A stretch of DNA of 34,249 nt, taken from NCBI GenBank assembly GCA_012838435.1, contig DUPH01000122.1, positions 1 through 34,249 of the forward strand, in the 5' to 3' direction. The notes under the pieces were generated by a model that was not told where the DNA came from, did not search any database, and saw nothing but the letters and a program-made list of their open reading frames with translations. This DNA comes from Lentisphaerota bacterium. Its GTDB lineage: Bacteria; Verrucomicrobiota; Kiritimatiellia; RFP12; UBA1067. How positions within the stretch are numbered: position 1 is the stretch's first letter; each line of letters starts with the position of its first letter. Of the stretch, positions 6,974-15,707 are shown piece by piece. The position numbers and the translations under genes are program-made.

Positions 6974-9900
6974 ATGAACGAGTTACCTTCTTCTCCACTT
7001 GGCAGCCGGGACCGGTCCGTCCGTTTGGCAAGAGCCTGTCTAATCATTTTTGGTAGCCTTTGGTGTGCCGCTGGCGCTTTGGTCCAAGACACGACACCCG
7101 GAGCCTTGCGCGTCCGCGTGATCGATCAGGACTGGGACGTGCCGCTTGCGGAGGCAACCGTGCAGGTTCTGGAAGCTGAAAAGAAACAGTTGACCGCCGA
7201 GGACGGCAATGTTTTGTTCGACATGTTGCCGGGCGGCTCTTACACCCTTGTGATCAGCGCTCCCGGCTTTGAGAGAAAAGTCTTGAACCATGTGGTCGTC
7301 ATTCCCGGAGAGGCCAAGTTGGAGGAGGTGCGCTTGAACGGCGCCTTCGTCGACATGGATGAATTTGTGGTTAAAGATATCGACTTGGGAGGCGGCGGTT
7401 CGACCCTCCAGTTGTTGGAGATCCGCTCGCAGCACAGCGGCCTGATGGATGCGGTCGGCGCGGACATGATGTCGAAGGCCGGAGCCGGCACGGCAGCAGC
7501 CGCGCTCAAGATGGTGACGGGGGCGACTGTCCAGGACGGGAAATACGCCGTGATCCGAGGGTTGGGAGACCGTTACACCGCGACGCTGGTCAACGGCGTT
7601 CGCATGCCGACGGCTGACAAAGACAAGCGGGCGGTCCACATGGACCAGTTCCCGTCGTCGATCATCGAGAGTATTCAGGTGACAAAAACCTTCATGCCGG
7701 ATCAGCAGGGCGATGCCAGCGGCGGCATCAACATCATCACCAAGAGCGTGCCGGACGGCCCGGTCCTCTCGATGAGCGTCTCAACAGAGTACGACTCGAA
7801 TGCCACGGGCCAGAATGACTTCAAGACCTACCGAGGCGGGGGCAATGATTTCGGCGGCATGCGTGGTGTCGGCAGTCTGCGCTTTTGGGATTCCAGTTCA
7901 ATGGGGAATCCGCGCGGCACACACTCGGTACCAGGCAAGGAGGGTGAGAAAAGAAAGACGGTCGCGGACGAGAAGTACAGCTCCGCGATTAAGTCGAAGT
8001 CCCCACCGGGGAACTATGGATTCAAGTTTGCTGTGGGTGATGCGGCCGACGTGGGGGAGTGGCGTCTGGGGGGGCTTTTAACAGGCTCATACAGTCAAAA
8101 ATACAAGTACAGGAATGGCTACAAATTCGGGATGATGCCGAACCAGTCTGCAAGGGAGACGGCACCTTTGAAAGGCGAAGGAGCCAAAACGTATGTTGAA
8201 ACCTCTACAGATGAACAGCTTTGGAGCATGGGATTAACCCTTGGGGCAAAAAACGAACTCAACGAGATCAAGTTCACCGGGATTTATTCGCATCAGTCCC
8301 TTGACGTGGTAGACATACGCCACGGTCCTAAGAGCGAAATGAGTACCACAATCGACGAGCTTTCCATCGGGCGCGGCAGCAGAAAGAAAACATACGGGGA
8401 ATCGCAATCTGACAGCCGGACGCGCACGTTTAGTTCCATCATGCAATATACGGAGAATGCCAATGGCAGTCTGCAGCTCACGGGTAAACACACGTTGCCT
8501 TGGCTGAATGATGCGGAACTGGATTGGACCGGCGCTTACAACATGGCGGAAAGCATCGAGCCCGACAGACGGCGCATTACCGGCAGCTACGTTTACCACC
8601 GCGACATTGTCAGGCATTACGCGGATGTGGTTGGCACATTGACGCCATCCCAGCTCCAGCAAATTCGAGCGGAGCAAGACGTTGAGCAAAGCAAATGGGT
8701 GATCGACTCCTTCGAGCGCCGCTGGCAAGATACGCGTGAAGATGCCTGGCAGGGGCAGGCTAACCTGAAAGTACCCTTCACGGTTTTGGAGAATGAAGGC
8801 TATGCCAAAGGCGGCGTGTTCGGGGATTTCATGGACCGGACGTACCGGAACCGGGTTTATGAGATCGATGTGCCGGCCACGATGACGTTGGATGCCGTGA
8901 ACGAGTATGACTACCGTTCGTTCGGCAAGCTGGATGGGCTTGACCTGCCGGAAAACCTCACCCCGGCCAGTATCGAGTATGACGGGCGCCAAGATCTGAC
9001 CGCGTATTACTGCATGCTCAAAGCGCCGTTGCCGGAATGGCTTGAACTGGTAGGTGGCGCACGGGTTGAGAGTACGCTCATGGAAACCACGGTCAAGTCG
9101 CCTCTCTCGGATAAAATCGTCCTGAACTACCTCATCACGGAGCAGAACGCGCAAAATGATTTTGAGAGGGCCAACGTGGGTAGAATCGGTGCCCGCTCGA
9201 ATGTCGAACCGAAAGAGGCAGATGCGGAGATCGACCAGGTCGACGTCTTGCCGGCTATTTCGTTGAATGTGAAGCCGCTGGAAGACTTCAGCCTCCGCCT
9301 TACTTACGGCAAGACGATCGCGCGCCCGACATTCAAGGAAATCACGCCGGTACTCTATCAAGATTACGACGCATCACAGGTTTTTCTTGGCAACCCTGAC
9401 TTGGTCATGTCGGAGTTGGACAATTACGACGCACGCGTAGAGTGGCGCCCCGGCAACGCGACGGATCTGATTGCGGCCAGTGTGTTTTACAAGACCATCT
9501 CTGATCCGATCCAGTACTCCACGCGGCGGGACACAGGCGCGGGTTCGCTCGACTACATTTATCCTGAGAACTACGGCGATGCGGAAATCAAAGGCCTTGA
9601 GTTCGAGATGCGCAAAGGTCTCGGTTTCATCTGGTCGGAACTCAGTCCGTTTTCGGTCGGCGGGAATCTGACACTGCAAGATTCTGAGGTGAAATATCCT
9701 AAGGACATCCGCGCGAAGTTGCTGAAAGCGGAGGTCCGTGATGACTCACGTCCGATGGACGGACAATCGGAGATCCTCGGCAATGTCAATCTGATGTTTG
9801 AAGATGTAGGAACGGGATTGAGCGTGGGCCTGTTTTACAATCTGAAGGGGGAAACTTACGTTTCGGGAGATACCGCGACCGACGACACCTATGTTCCCAG

Positions 9901-10099
9901 TATCGTCGAAAAACCGGTCGGCACGTTGGATCTGATCATTGGGCTCAAGTTTGCAAAAGTCTGGCGCTTGGGGGTGGAGATCAAGAATCTGTTAAATCCG
10001 GAAATCGAGACCGTTTACCGTACGCCTTACAGAGACATTCCGAACACGAGATACAAGATCGGTCGCATATATGGCCTGTCGCTGGGATGCGACTGGTGA
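6974..10099 (+). CDS. TonB-dependent outer-membrane receptor with N-terminal carboxypeptidase-regulatory-like domain
   Basis: This 1041-residue receptor should import a bulky or scarce substrate across the outer membrane using energy from TonB. A hydrophobic signal segment (LARACLIIFGSLWCAAGA) is followed by a transthyretin-like domain (about 40-125: LRVRVIDQDWDVPLAEATV to GSYTLVISAPGFERK). The plug is unmistakable: YAVIRGLGDRYTATLVNGVR, then PSSIIESIQVTKTFMPDQQG and GGINIITKSV. This is the subclass whose plug reads RGLGDRY. The rest is a barrel of alternating strands; its end (YGLSLGCDW) finishes in Trp rather than the commoner Phe. I see no clear ribosome binding site at the chosen ATG, so the start may shift by a few codons. 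It heads a seven-gene run with a full TonB2-type energising system, so that system is probably dedicated to it. The substrate is not evident. Confidence 0.93.
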   Translation: MNELPSSPLGSRDRSVRLARACLIIFGSLWCAAGALVQDTTPGALRVRVIDQDWDVPLAEATVQVLEAEKKQLTAEDGNVLFDMLPGGSYTLVISAPGFERKVLNHVVVIPGEAKLEEVRLNGAFVDMDEFVVKDIDLGGGGSTLQLLEIRSQHSGLMDAVGADMMSKAGAGTAAAALKMVTGATVQDGKYAVIRGLGDRYTATLVNGVRMPTADKDKRAVHMDQFPSSIIESIQVTKTFMPDQQGDASGGINIITKSVPDGPVLSMSVSTEYDSNATGQNDFKTYRGGGNDFGGMRGVGSLRFWDSSSMGNPRGTHSVPGKEGEKRKTVADEKYSSAIKSKSPPGNYGFKFAVGDAADVGEWRLGGLLTGSYSQKYKYRNGYKFGMMPNQSARETAPLKGEGAKTYVETSTDEQLWSMGLTLGAKNELNEIKFTGIYSHQSLDVVDIRHGPKSEMSTTIDELSIGRGSRKKTYGESQSDSRTRTFSSIMQYTENANGSLQLTGKHTLPWLNDAELDWTGAYNMAESIEPDRRRITGSYVYHRDIVRHYADVVGTLTPSQLQQIRAEQDVEQSKWVIDSFERRWQDTREDAWQGQANLKVPFTVLENEGYAKGGVFGDFMDRTYRNRVYEIDVPATMTLDAVNEYDYRSFGKLDGLDLPENLTPASIEYDGRQDLTAYYCMLKAPLPEWLELVGGARVESTLMETTVKSPLSDKIVLNYLITEQNAQNDFERANVGRIGARSNVEPKEADAEIDQVDVLPAISLNVKPLEDFSLRLTYGKTIARPTFKEITPVLYQDYDASQVFLGNPDLVMSELDNYDARVEWRPGNATDLIAASVFYKTISDPIQYSTRRDTGAGSLDYIYPENYGDAEIKGLEFEMRKGLGFIWSELSPFSVGGNLTLQDSEVKYPKDIRAKLLKAEVRDDSRPMDGQSEILGNVNLMFEDVGTGLSVGLFYNLKGETYVSGDTATDDTYVPSIVEKPVGTLDLIIGLKFAKVWRLGVEIKNLLNPEIETVYRTPYRDIPNTRYKIGRIYGLSLGCDW

Positions 10100-10127
10100 C
10101 GGCTGATTCGAAAGGAAAGGGACGAAA

Positions 10128-10877
10128 ATGAGACAGGTGATAAGTTTGATATTGGCACTTGCGACATTTGCCGCATGGGCGCAAGAGGATCTGGATGCGG
10201 CCAAGCAGAGCATCGAGAAGTGGCTGGAGACAGAACGTCTGATCACGAAAGAAGAGCAGGACTGGCGCGTTGGGAAAGAAGTGCTTCAGGAGCGGATCGA
10301 TCTTGTCCGTCGGGAAGTCGAAGCACTCAAAGAGCGCATCGCCCAGACAAAAAAGGACATGCAGGAAGCGGAAACAAAAACGGCTGAGTTGAAGGCGCAG
10401 AACGAGGTGGTCAAGGCCGGAACGAAAAGTTTGTCCGATGATATCAAACAGCTTGAACTCCGCACGCTGGCCATGCTTCCCCGCACGCCGGAGCCGGTCC
10501 GTTTGCGGGTTAACCCGCTGACCCAGCGCATACCGACCAATCCGAAAGATTGTAGGCTGACGCTTTCCGAGCGGTATCAGAGTGTGGTGGGCACATTGAA
10601 CGAACTCAACAAGGCTGCGCGCGAAATCTCTGTTTCGGGTGAAATGCGGCAGCTTGCCGACGGTCGCCAAGTCGAAGTCTCGGTGTTTTATGTCAGCCTT
10701 GCGCAGGCCTACTACGTGAACGAGAAGAGTGGCGTGGCGGGAATGGGCTTTGCTGGCGAGCGCGGTTGGGGGTGGGAAGAGCGTAACGATCTGGTCGAGC
10801 CCGTGTCGCGCGTGCTGGCGATCTATCGCGGTGAATCACCTGCGGCCTATGTCCCGCTTCCCGTCAAAGTGAAGTGA
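10128..10877 (+). CDS. DUF3450 family periplasmic coiled-coil protein of TonB2-type systems
   Basis: The 249-residue protein has a signal peptide (MRQVISLILALATFAAWA) and then a long coiled coil (about 20-115) rich in Glu, Lys and Gln heptads. A globular C-terminal part carries LSERYQSVVGTLNELNKA, EVSVFYVSLAQAYYVNEKSG and AGMGFAGERGWGWEE. Length, coiled coil and this C-terminal signature match DUF3450. In Vibrio and Shewanella relatives that family is encoded directly before the TtpC-ExbB-ExbD-TonB genes. Its exact role is unknown; a periplasmic brace for the TonB motor is inferred. AAGGAAAGGG precedes the ATG, and the gene begins 28 bases after the receptor stop. Confidence 0.85.
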   Translation: MRQVISLILALATFAAWAQEDLDAAKQSIEKWLETERLITKEEQDWRVGKEVLQERIDLVRREVEALKERIAQTKKDMQEAETKTAELKAQNEVVKAGTKSLSDDIKQLELRTLAMLPRTPEPVRLRVNPLTQRIPTNPKDCRLTLSERYQSVVGTLNELNKAAREISVSGEMRQLADGRQVEVSVFYVSLAQAYYVNEKSGVAGMGFAGERGWGWEERNDLVEPVSRVLAIYRGESPAAYVPLPVKVK

Positions 10878-10914
10878 GACCAAACAAATGAATTTCGAAA
10901 TCGTGGAGAAACGA

Positions 10915-12297
10915 ATGAAATCTGCGTTCACTGTCGGGTTGGCGGGTATGCTGGCCATCGCCGCAGTTGCCCAAGAAGGCACGAATAGCGCGGCCGAGGC
11001 GATGCAAGCGAGACTTGCCGCGTCAACGGTGCGGTTGGCCGAGGTGCGTAAGCGGATAGCGGACGAAAAAATCCCGATGGCGCAGGCACTCTCTGCGGCG
11101 GAGCAGTCGCTCAGCGACCTGCGGCGCGAGTACGATACCGTCAAGCGGCAATCGGACAACAGCACACTAGAAATAGCGGCTCTGCGCAATGAGATCAAAG
11201 GACGAGAAACGGAGCGCAATTATCTCGCCAGTCTGCTGGGTGAATATGCGCGTAACTTTGAGACACGGTTGCATATTTCCGAATTGGAGGGCTACAAAGA
11301 GATCGTCGAGGAAGTCCGGGGCGCTCAGGAAAAGCTGTCCACCGATCCGGTTGCGGCCTTCGACGCGCAGTTGCGCCTGATGCTCATGAGCCTGGCGCGG
11401 CTGGAGGAGATGCCGGGAGGCTTGAAATTCCAGGGAGGCGCATCAGCCGAGGACGGCGTCGTCAAACAGGGGCGTTTTCTGCTTCTCGGCCCGGTCGCCT
11501 ATTTCGCCTCGGATGACGGGTCTCTAGCGGGCATCGCCAGCCAACGCGTGGGGTCACTTATCCCGGTCGTAGAAGGCTGTTCAGATCCGGCTTTGAACGA
11601 GATGACCAAAATGACCGTGGAAAAAGACGAGGGGAGCATCCCTTTCGACGCCTCGCTCGGCAATGCCCGCAAGATCGAGGAGACCAAGGAGACTGTGGTG
11701 GAACACTTCCTGAAGGGCGGCGTGGTGATGTGGCCGATCCTGCTTCTGCTCTGCTGTGCTGCGGTCGTCGTCGTCCTGAAGTGGCTCTGGCTCGCGTGTG
11801 TCCGTTTGCCGTCTGCCAAGGCCTTGGCGGAACTGTTCACTGCCGTACGCGCGAATGACAAAGAGCGAGCGGTGGCGCTGACCCAAAAGATGAAAGGGAT
11901 GGCGGGGCGGATGCTGCGTGCCGGTGCTGAGGTGCTCGATCAGCCGCGGGAGCTGATTGAGGAGGCGATGTTCGAGAAGATGCTGGAAGCTAAAACCAGC
12001 CTCAACCGCTTCCTGCCGTTCGTGGCTGTTACGGCGGCTTGTGCGCCGCTGCTCGGTCTGCTCGGTACGGTCACAGGCATCATCGCCACTTTCAACCTCA
12101 TGACGGTTTTCGGATCCGGTGATATCAAAATGCTTTCGTCGGGTATTTCAGAAGCGCTCATCACGACGGAGTACGGATTGTACGTGGCGATCCCCTGTGT
12201 CTTGATGCACTCGTTCCTGTCGCGCAAAGCCAAGGGAATTGCGGATAAGATGGAACAGGTCGCGGTCAAGTTCATGAGTGAGGTCGGCAAGGTTTGA
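10915..12297 (+). CDS. TtpC-like MotA/TolQ/ExbB proton-channel protein with periplasmic coiled-coil domain
   Basis: This looks like TtpC, the extra ExbB-family subunit of Vibrio TonB2 systems. I choose the ATG at 10915 (460 residues) because a signal peptide starts exactly there (MKSAFTVGLAGMLAIAAVAQ) and GTGGAG lies just upstream. An in-frame ATG at 10888 would add nine residues. A periplasmic coiled coil (about 25-130) and a small globular region precede the channel. The first membrane helix is near 270-292 (MWPILLLLCCAAVVVVL). The MotA/TolQ/ExbB core follows near 364-435 with PLLGLLGTVTGIIATF and GISEALITTEYGLYVAIP. The ExbB gene starts 22 bases further on. The long periplasmic part, absent from ordinary ExbB, probably contacts the DUF3450 protein. 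Confidence 0.88.
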   Translation: MKSAFTVGLAGMLAIAAVAQEGTNSAAEAMQARLAASTVRLAEVRKRIADEKIPMAQALSAAEQSLSDLRREYDTVKRQSDNSTLEIAALRNEIKGRETERNYLASLLGEYARNFETRLHISELEGYKEIVEEVRGAQEKLSTDPVAAFDAQLRLMLMSLARLEEMPGGLKFQGGASAEDGVVKQGRFLLLGPVAYFASDDGSLAGIASQRVGSLIPVVEGCSDPALNEMTKMTVEKDEGSIPFDASLGNARKIEETKETVVEHFLKGGVVMWPILLLLCCAAVVVVLKWLWLACVRLPSAKALAELFTAVRANDKERAVALTQKMKGMAGRMLRAGAEVLDQPRELIEEAMFEKMLEAKTSLNRFLPFVAVTAACAPLLGLLGTVTGIIATFNLMTVFGSGDIKMLSSGISEALITTEYGLYVAIPCVLMHSFLSRKAKGIADKMEQVAVKFMSEVGKV

Positions 12298-12319
12298 AAA
12301 CGGGAACAACGGACAACCT

Positions 12320-12979
12320 ATGACAGTCGAAACCATCCGAATCTTTTTGGAGAGCCACTTGCCGCCCCTGTTCAGGTCGTGGCTCGAACAGGCGTGGCCC
12401 GTCTGGATTGCGGGAGGTTGGGCGATGGTGCCGTTGGCGCTGACAGGGCTCATTATGTATCCCCTCGGACTCAGCACAATGCTTCGACTCCTTCTGCTCG
12501 GTGCGCGGAAATCGCCGCAACGCGCATGGGAGAGATGGCAGAAGCATCCCGACAAACCGAGGGGGCCGGTGCAGCGGCTGATTCACGAGGCCATGCAATG
12601 TGAGTCTCTCCAAGAGCTGGAATCGTACTTCACGCTCGTCCAATCAGTGACGATCAGTCCTTTCACGCGCAACGTGCAGATCATGAAGGTCTGTGTGGCG
12701 GTCGCACCGCTCCTTGGGCTTTTGGGCACAGTCACAGGCATGCTGGTCACCTTCAATGGTTTGGCGCAGGGTGGCGGAGGCGAAAAAACCATGAGCGTGA
12801 TCTCCAAGGGCATATCGGAGGCGCTCATCACGACCGAGACGGGTCTGGTTCTCGCGCTCACTGGCGTGTTCATCCTGTTTTTTCTGAACCGACAGCACCA
12901 GCGGTACGAGAAAGTTGTGACGCATGTAGAAACATTGTGCATGCGCGAGTTCCAAAAACGTCAGGCCGAAACGGCATAA
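12320..12979 (+). CDS. exbB: ExbB-type proton channel subunit of the TonB system
   Basis: ExbB forms the inner-membrane proton-driven motor with ExbD and passes energy to TonB. The 219-residue product has an N-terminal helix (WAMVPLALTGLIMYPLGL), a cytoplasmic loop, and the diagnostic paired helices VAPLLGLLGTVTGMLVTF and GISEALITTETGLVLALTG. I use the ATG at 12320, 22 bases after the TtpC-like stop. A GTG at 12278, inside the end of that gene, would add 14 residues with no family match. The ribosome binding site is weak (GGAACAACGGA), so translational coupling is possible. This is the second ExbB-family gene of the operon, as expected in TonB2-type clusters. Confidence 0.92.
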   Translation: MTVETIRIFLESHLPPLFRSWLEQAWPVWIAGGWAMVPLALTGLIMYPLGLSTMLRLLLLGARKSPQRAWERWQKHPDKPRGPVQRLIHEAMQCESLQELESYFTLVQSVTISPFTRNVQIMKVCVAVAPLLGLLGTVTGMLVTFNGLAQGGGGEKTMSVISKGISEALITTETGLVLALTGVFILFFLNRQHQRYEKVVTHVETLCMREFQKRQAETA

Positions 12980-13005
12980 CGAAGTAAAACAAAGGGTGGA
13001 GGCTT

Positions 13006-13425
13006 ATGAGCAGATTCAGAAATTCAGGAAGTGACGATGAGGAGTCGGCCGGGATCGACATGTCGCCGCTTATCGACTGCGTGTTCATCCTGTTGATCTT
13101 CTTCATTGTGACGACAACCTTTGTCGATGAAACCGGTGTGGAAGTGGACAAACCGCAGGCCGCATCGTCTGTCAGCCTTGAGAAGAACAGCGTGTTGCTG
13201 GCCATTACGGCCAAGGGCGAGGTGGTCTACGGAGGGCAAGAGATCGGTATCGGCGGCGTACAGACCGTCGTCAAACGCATGCTGGAAAAGGAGCAACTCC
13301 CGGTGATCATCCAGGCCGATCAAAGCGTGCCGTCCGGACTGCTGGTGCGTGTGATCGATGAAGCCAAATTGGGCGGCGCTGAAAAGGTCAGCTTGGCTAC
13401 GCGCAAGGAGGCGTCGGGAACGTGA
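13006..13425 (+). CDS. exbD: ExbD/TolR biopolymer transport protein
   Basis: This is a 139-residue ExbD with one N-terminal membrane helix. It includes MSPLIDCVFILLIFFIVTT, where Asp24 corresponds to the essential proton-carrying aspartate. The small periplasmic domain is typical (SVLLAITAKGEVVYGGQEI to VIIQADQSVPSGLLVRVIDE). A GGTGGAGG site lies six bases before the ATG. Its stop overlaps the tonB start (GTGA), a sign of translational coupling and fixed stoichiometry. Confidence 0.95.
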   Translation: MSRFRNSGSDDEESAGIDMSPLIDCVFILLIFFIVTTTFVDETGVEVDKPQAASSVSLEKNSVLLAITAKGEVVYGGQEIGIGGVQTVVKRMLEKEQLPVIIQADQSVPSGLLVRVIDEAKLGGAEKVSLATRKEASGT

Positions 13426-14114
13426 CAAGGTTCGGTCAGAATAACCGGTCAGGCGGCGACCTGTTCGGGCGCTTCTTTGTCTCCGGCGGCACCTTGATTA
13501 TGGGCGCGGCACTGACGGTTTGTCTGTTCCTGTTGCTCCCCGTCCTACAGGACATCGGCCATCAAGAGAAAAAGGCAGACCTTGAACTCGTGAGTATCGA
13601 CACGGTCGAGGCGCCGCCGCCGCCCCCGGTCGTCGAGGAAAAAAGAGAGGAAGCACCGCCAGAGGAGGAACCGCCGCCGCCGGAGCTGACGGAAAATGCT
13701 CCGCCGCTTGACCTCGCGCAATTGGAATTGGCGCTCAACCCGAGCATGGGCGACGGCGCAGGCGGCGATTTCGCGGTCAAGCTCGCAACCGCCGGTGCGA
13801 GTGAAGGCACCGCGCAGGCGCACGAGGATATTTTCTCGCTCGCCGACCTCGACCAAGCCCCCCGTGTCATCATGCAACCCGCGCCGCAGTATCCGCCCGA
13901 GATGAAAAAGAAAAAAATCCAGGGCACCGTCTACATTCTTTTCATTGTGGACAAGGACGGCCGCGTGGTGTCGCCCAAAGTCCAGAAGACCGACAATCCC
14001 GCATTCAACACGCCTGCGCTGAGTGCCGTAAAACGCTGGCGTTTCGAGGCCGGCAAGAAAAACGGACAGCCTGTGCCCTTCCGCATGCGCCTGCCAATCA
14101 CTTTCGCACTCTAA
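13422..14114 (+). CDS. tonB: TonB energy-transducing protein
   Basis: This 230-residue protein spans the periplasm from the ExbB-ExbD motor to the receptor. It starts with GTG overlapping the exbD stop. One membrane helix (about 20-43) precedes a short Pro/Glu-rich stretch (APPPPPVVEEKREEAPPEEE, then PPPPE, about 65-90). The C-terminal domain carries YPPEMKKKKIQGTVYILFIV, DKDGRV and PALSAVKRWRFEAGKKNGQP, the TonB family signature. The Pro-rich spacer is much shorter than in E. coli TonB. That is also true of TonB2-type proteins, in which TtpC is thought to compensate for reach. Confidence 0.94.
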   Translation: MTRFGQNNRSGGDLFGRFFVSGGTLIMGAALTVCLFLLLPVLQDIGHQEKKADLELVSIDTVEAPPPPPVVEEKREEAPPEEEPPPPELTENAPPLDLAQLELALNPSMGDGAGGDFAVKLATAGASEGTAQAHEDIFSLADLDQAPRVIMQPAPQYPPEMKKKKIQGTVYILFIVDKDGRVVSPKVQKTDNPAFNTPALSAVKRWRFEAGKKNGQPVPFRMRLPITFAL

Positions 14115-14124
14115 GGAGATGACC

Positions 14125-15492
14125 ATGAGACTGACCTGCCTGACATTAGCCGCTACCCTTGCCGCAATCTGCGCGCAAGCGGACGCGCTGATCCAAAACC
14201 CAGAGACCTTCTGGCGCGATCCGACTTTCCAGAATTCGTTTATGGGGTCATACGGCATGCGCGCCGAAATCGAGCCGCAAATAACGGTCGTCGAGAAAAA
14301 GGTGATGGAAAAGGTGATAAAACTGATGAGTTCCGGCGAAAGTACCGCCGAAGTTGTCTCGCTTCTCGAAAAAAACACAAACGACGCCTCAAGCGCGGTG
14401 TTCGACTTCACCCTTGCCAACATCCATTTTCAGGAAGACCGTTTGACAAACGCTTTGACGTGTTACGCTGCAGCCATCGCCAAATTCCCGAGTTTTCAGC
14501 GTGCCTATAAAAACAAGGGGCTGGTCTTGATCCGGTTGGGTGAGTTTGACGCAGCGCTTGAACCGCTTTCCAAATGTATCGAGTTGGGCGAAAACGATGG
14601 CCTGACGTACGGGTTGCTCGCCTATGCCTACGCAATGACCGAACAGTATGTCTCCGCCGAAAGTGCCTATCGCTTGGCCATGATGCTTCAGCCTAAGACC
14701 CTCGACTGGAAGTTGGGACTTTGCCGTGCGCTTTTCAGACAGCAGAAGTACGGCGAAGCCATCGCCATGTGCGACGAGTTGCTGCGGAGAGAACCCGGCA
14801 AGCCGGACTACCTGCTCTTGCAGGCCAACGCCTACCTCGGGCTTAAACAGCCGATGAAGGCCGCCGAAATCTACGAAGTGCTCGACCTGAGCGGCGCAGC
14901 TCCGGTCGCGGCGCTGCACACGTTGGGAGACATCTATGTGAACGAAGGCTATGCCGAGCAGGCAGCCGACGCCTACGGCCGCGCCATGGCACGCGAGGAA
15001 ACGCCCGACATCGCGCGTCAACTCCGCAACGCGGAGGTGCTCGTCAGCCGCTCGGCCTATTCGGCCGCATCCGGACTGCTCAAGAAAATCAAGGATCGTG
15101 CAGGTACCGGGCTGGGTGACGACTTGCGCAAACGCATGCTCAAACTCGAAGCGCGCCTTGTGGCCGCACGCAATGAGGCGAGTGACGAACAGGCGAAGAT
15201 ACTCGAAGAGATCGTCAAGCTGGATCCGTTGGACGGCGAAGCCCTGATCCTGCTTGCCATGCATCATGCGGCATCGGACGTTGAGAAAGCGATCTTCTAC
15301 TACGAGCGGGCACAGGGTATCGAAAAGTTCGAGGGCGACGCACGCCTGCGCCACGGTCAACTGCTGGTAAGAAACGGCAGGTATCAGGAAGCGCTGCCGC
15401 TGTTGAAGCGCGCGCAAGAACTGAACCCCCGCGATGACGTTCAGAATTATATCGAACAGGTGGAGCGTGCCGCACGGGCACGGAACAGATAG
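14125..15492 (+). CDS. TPR-repeat periplasmic protein, last gene of the TonB2-type operon
   Basis: TAAGGAG lies immediately before the ATG at 14119 and six bases before the ATG at 14125, so the second is the better start. It leads into a signal peptide (MRLTCLTLAATLAAICAQADA). The mature N-terminus contains TFQNSFMGSYGMRAEIEPQI, which resembles the TPR protein closing TonB2 clusters in Gammaproteobacteria. At least eight tetratricopeptide-like repeats follow, for example SFQRAYKNKGLVLIRLGEFD, SAESAYRLAMMLQPKTLDWK and YQEALPLLKRAQELNPRDDV at the end. It probably scaffolds the complex in the periplasm, and family members are reported to be required for TonB2-dependent transport. The gene follows tonB by ten bases. 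Confidence 0.88.
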   Translation: MRLTCLTLAATLAAICAQADALIQNPETFWRDPTFQNSFMGSYGMRAEIEPQITVVEKKVMEKVIKLMSSGESTAEVVSLLEKNTNDASSAVFDFTLANIHFQEDRLTNALTCYAAAIAKFPSFQRAYKNKGLVLIRLGEFDAALEPLSKCIELGENDGLTYGLLAYAYAMTEQYVSAESAYRLAMMLQPKTLDWKLGLCRALFRQQKYGEAIAMCDELLRREPGKPDYLLLQANAYLGLKQPMKAAEIYEVLDLSGAAPVAALHTLGDIYVNEGYAEQAADAYGRAMAREETPDIARQLRNAEVLVSRSAYSAASGLLKKIKDRAGTGLGDDLRKRMLKLEARLVAARNEASDEQAKILEEIVKLDPLDGEALILLAMHHAASDVEKAIFYYERAQGIEKFEGDARLRHGQLLVRNGRYQEALPLLKRAQELNPRDDVQNYIEQVERAARARNR

Positions 15493-15638
15493 GCGGATGA
15501 TTTTTCACTGATACCGAACAAATGTCTCATCCGCCGCTCACATACCCGTGGGACAATGTGCGGCGTTCACGACTAGTAGGCCGGGCGGAGTGCGAAGTTA
15601 CCGACGGAGTTAAACTTTTCCAACGCCCTCTAAGGCAC

Positions 15639-15667
15639 GCCGGGTGGCGGGCTGACCGGCTTTTTTT
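15639..15667 (+). terminator. Intrinsic terminator, first of two in tandem
   Basis: GCCGG (15639-15643) pairs with CCGGC (15656-15660), followed directly by seven T (15661-15667). It lies about 150 bases after the TPR gene. The stretch from the TPR stop to here (15493-15638) holds no gene. It has one 9-bp inverted repeat (GGCGGATGA at 15492-15500 with TCATCCGCC at 15527-15535) and might belong to a small RNA, but I see no promoter. Confidence 0.7.
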
Positions 15668-15699
15668 GAGCGGCCCGCTTACGCAGACCGCTCTTTTTT
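15668..15699 (+). terminator. Intrinsic terminator, second of two in tandem
   Basis: GAGCGG (15668-15673) pairs with CCGCTC (15688-15693), followed by six T (15694-15699). It begins where the T-run of the first terminator ends and lies eight bases before the end of the convergent hemW gene. It protects hemW from read-through of the TonB operon. Confidence 0.75.
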
Positions 15700-15707
15700 C
15701 TAGCGAA

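Noticed and set aside
8234-9361. 375-codon open frame antisense to the TonB receptor barrel
   Set aside because: No motif; the plus-strand barrel frame is continuous and conserved.
15563-15640. Resemblance to 5S rRNA (CCGACGGAGTTAAAC and AACGCC near 15600-15626)
   Set aside because: The closing helix and about 20 bases of the 5' half are missing, and no complementary 3' end exists; chance or a very degraded copy.
15668-15707. Terminator for hemW on the minus strand
   Set aside because: The hairpin is followed by A residues, not T, when read on the minus strand; it serves plus-strand transcription.
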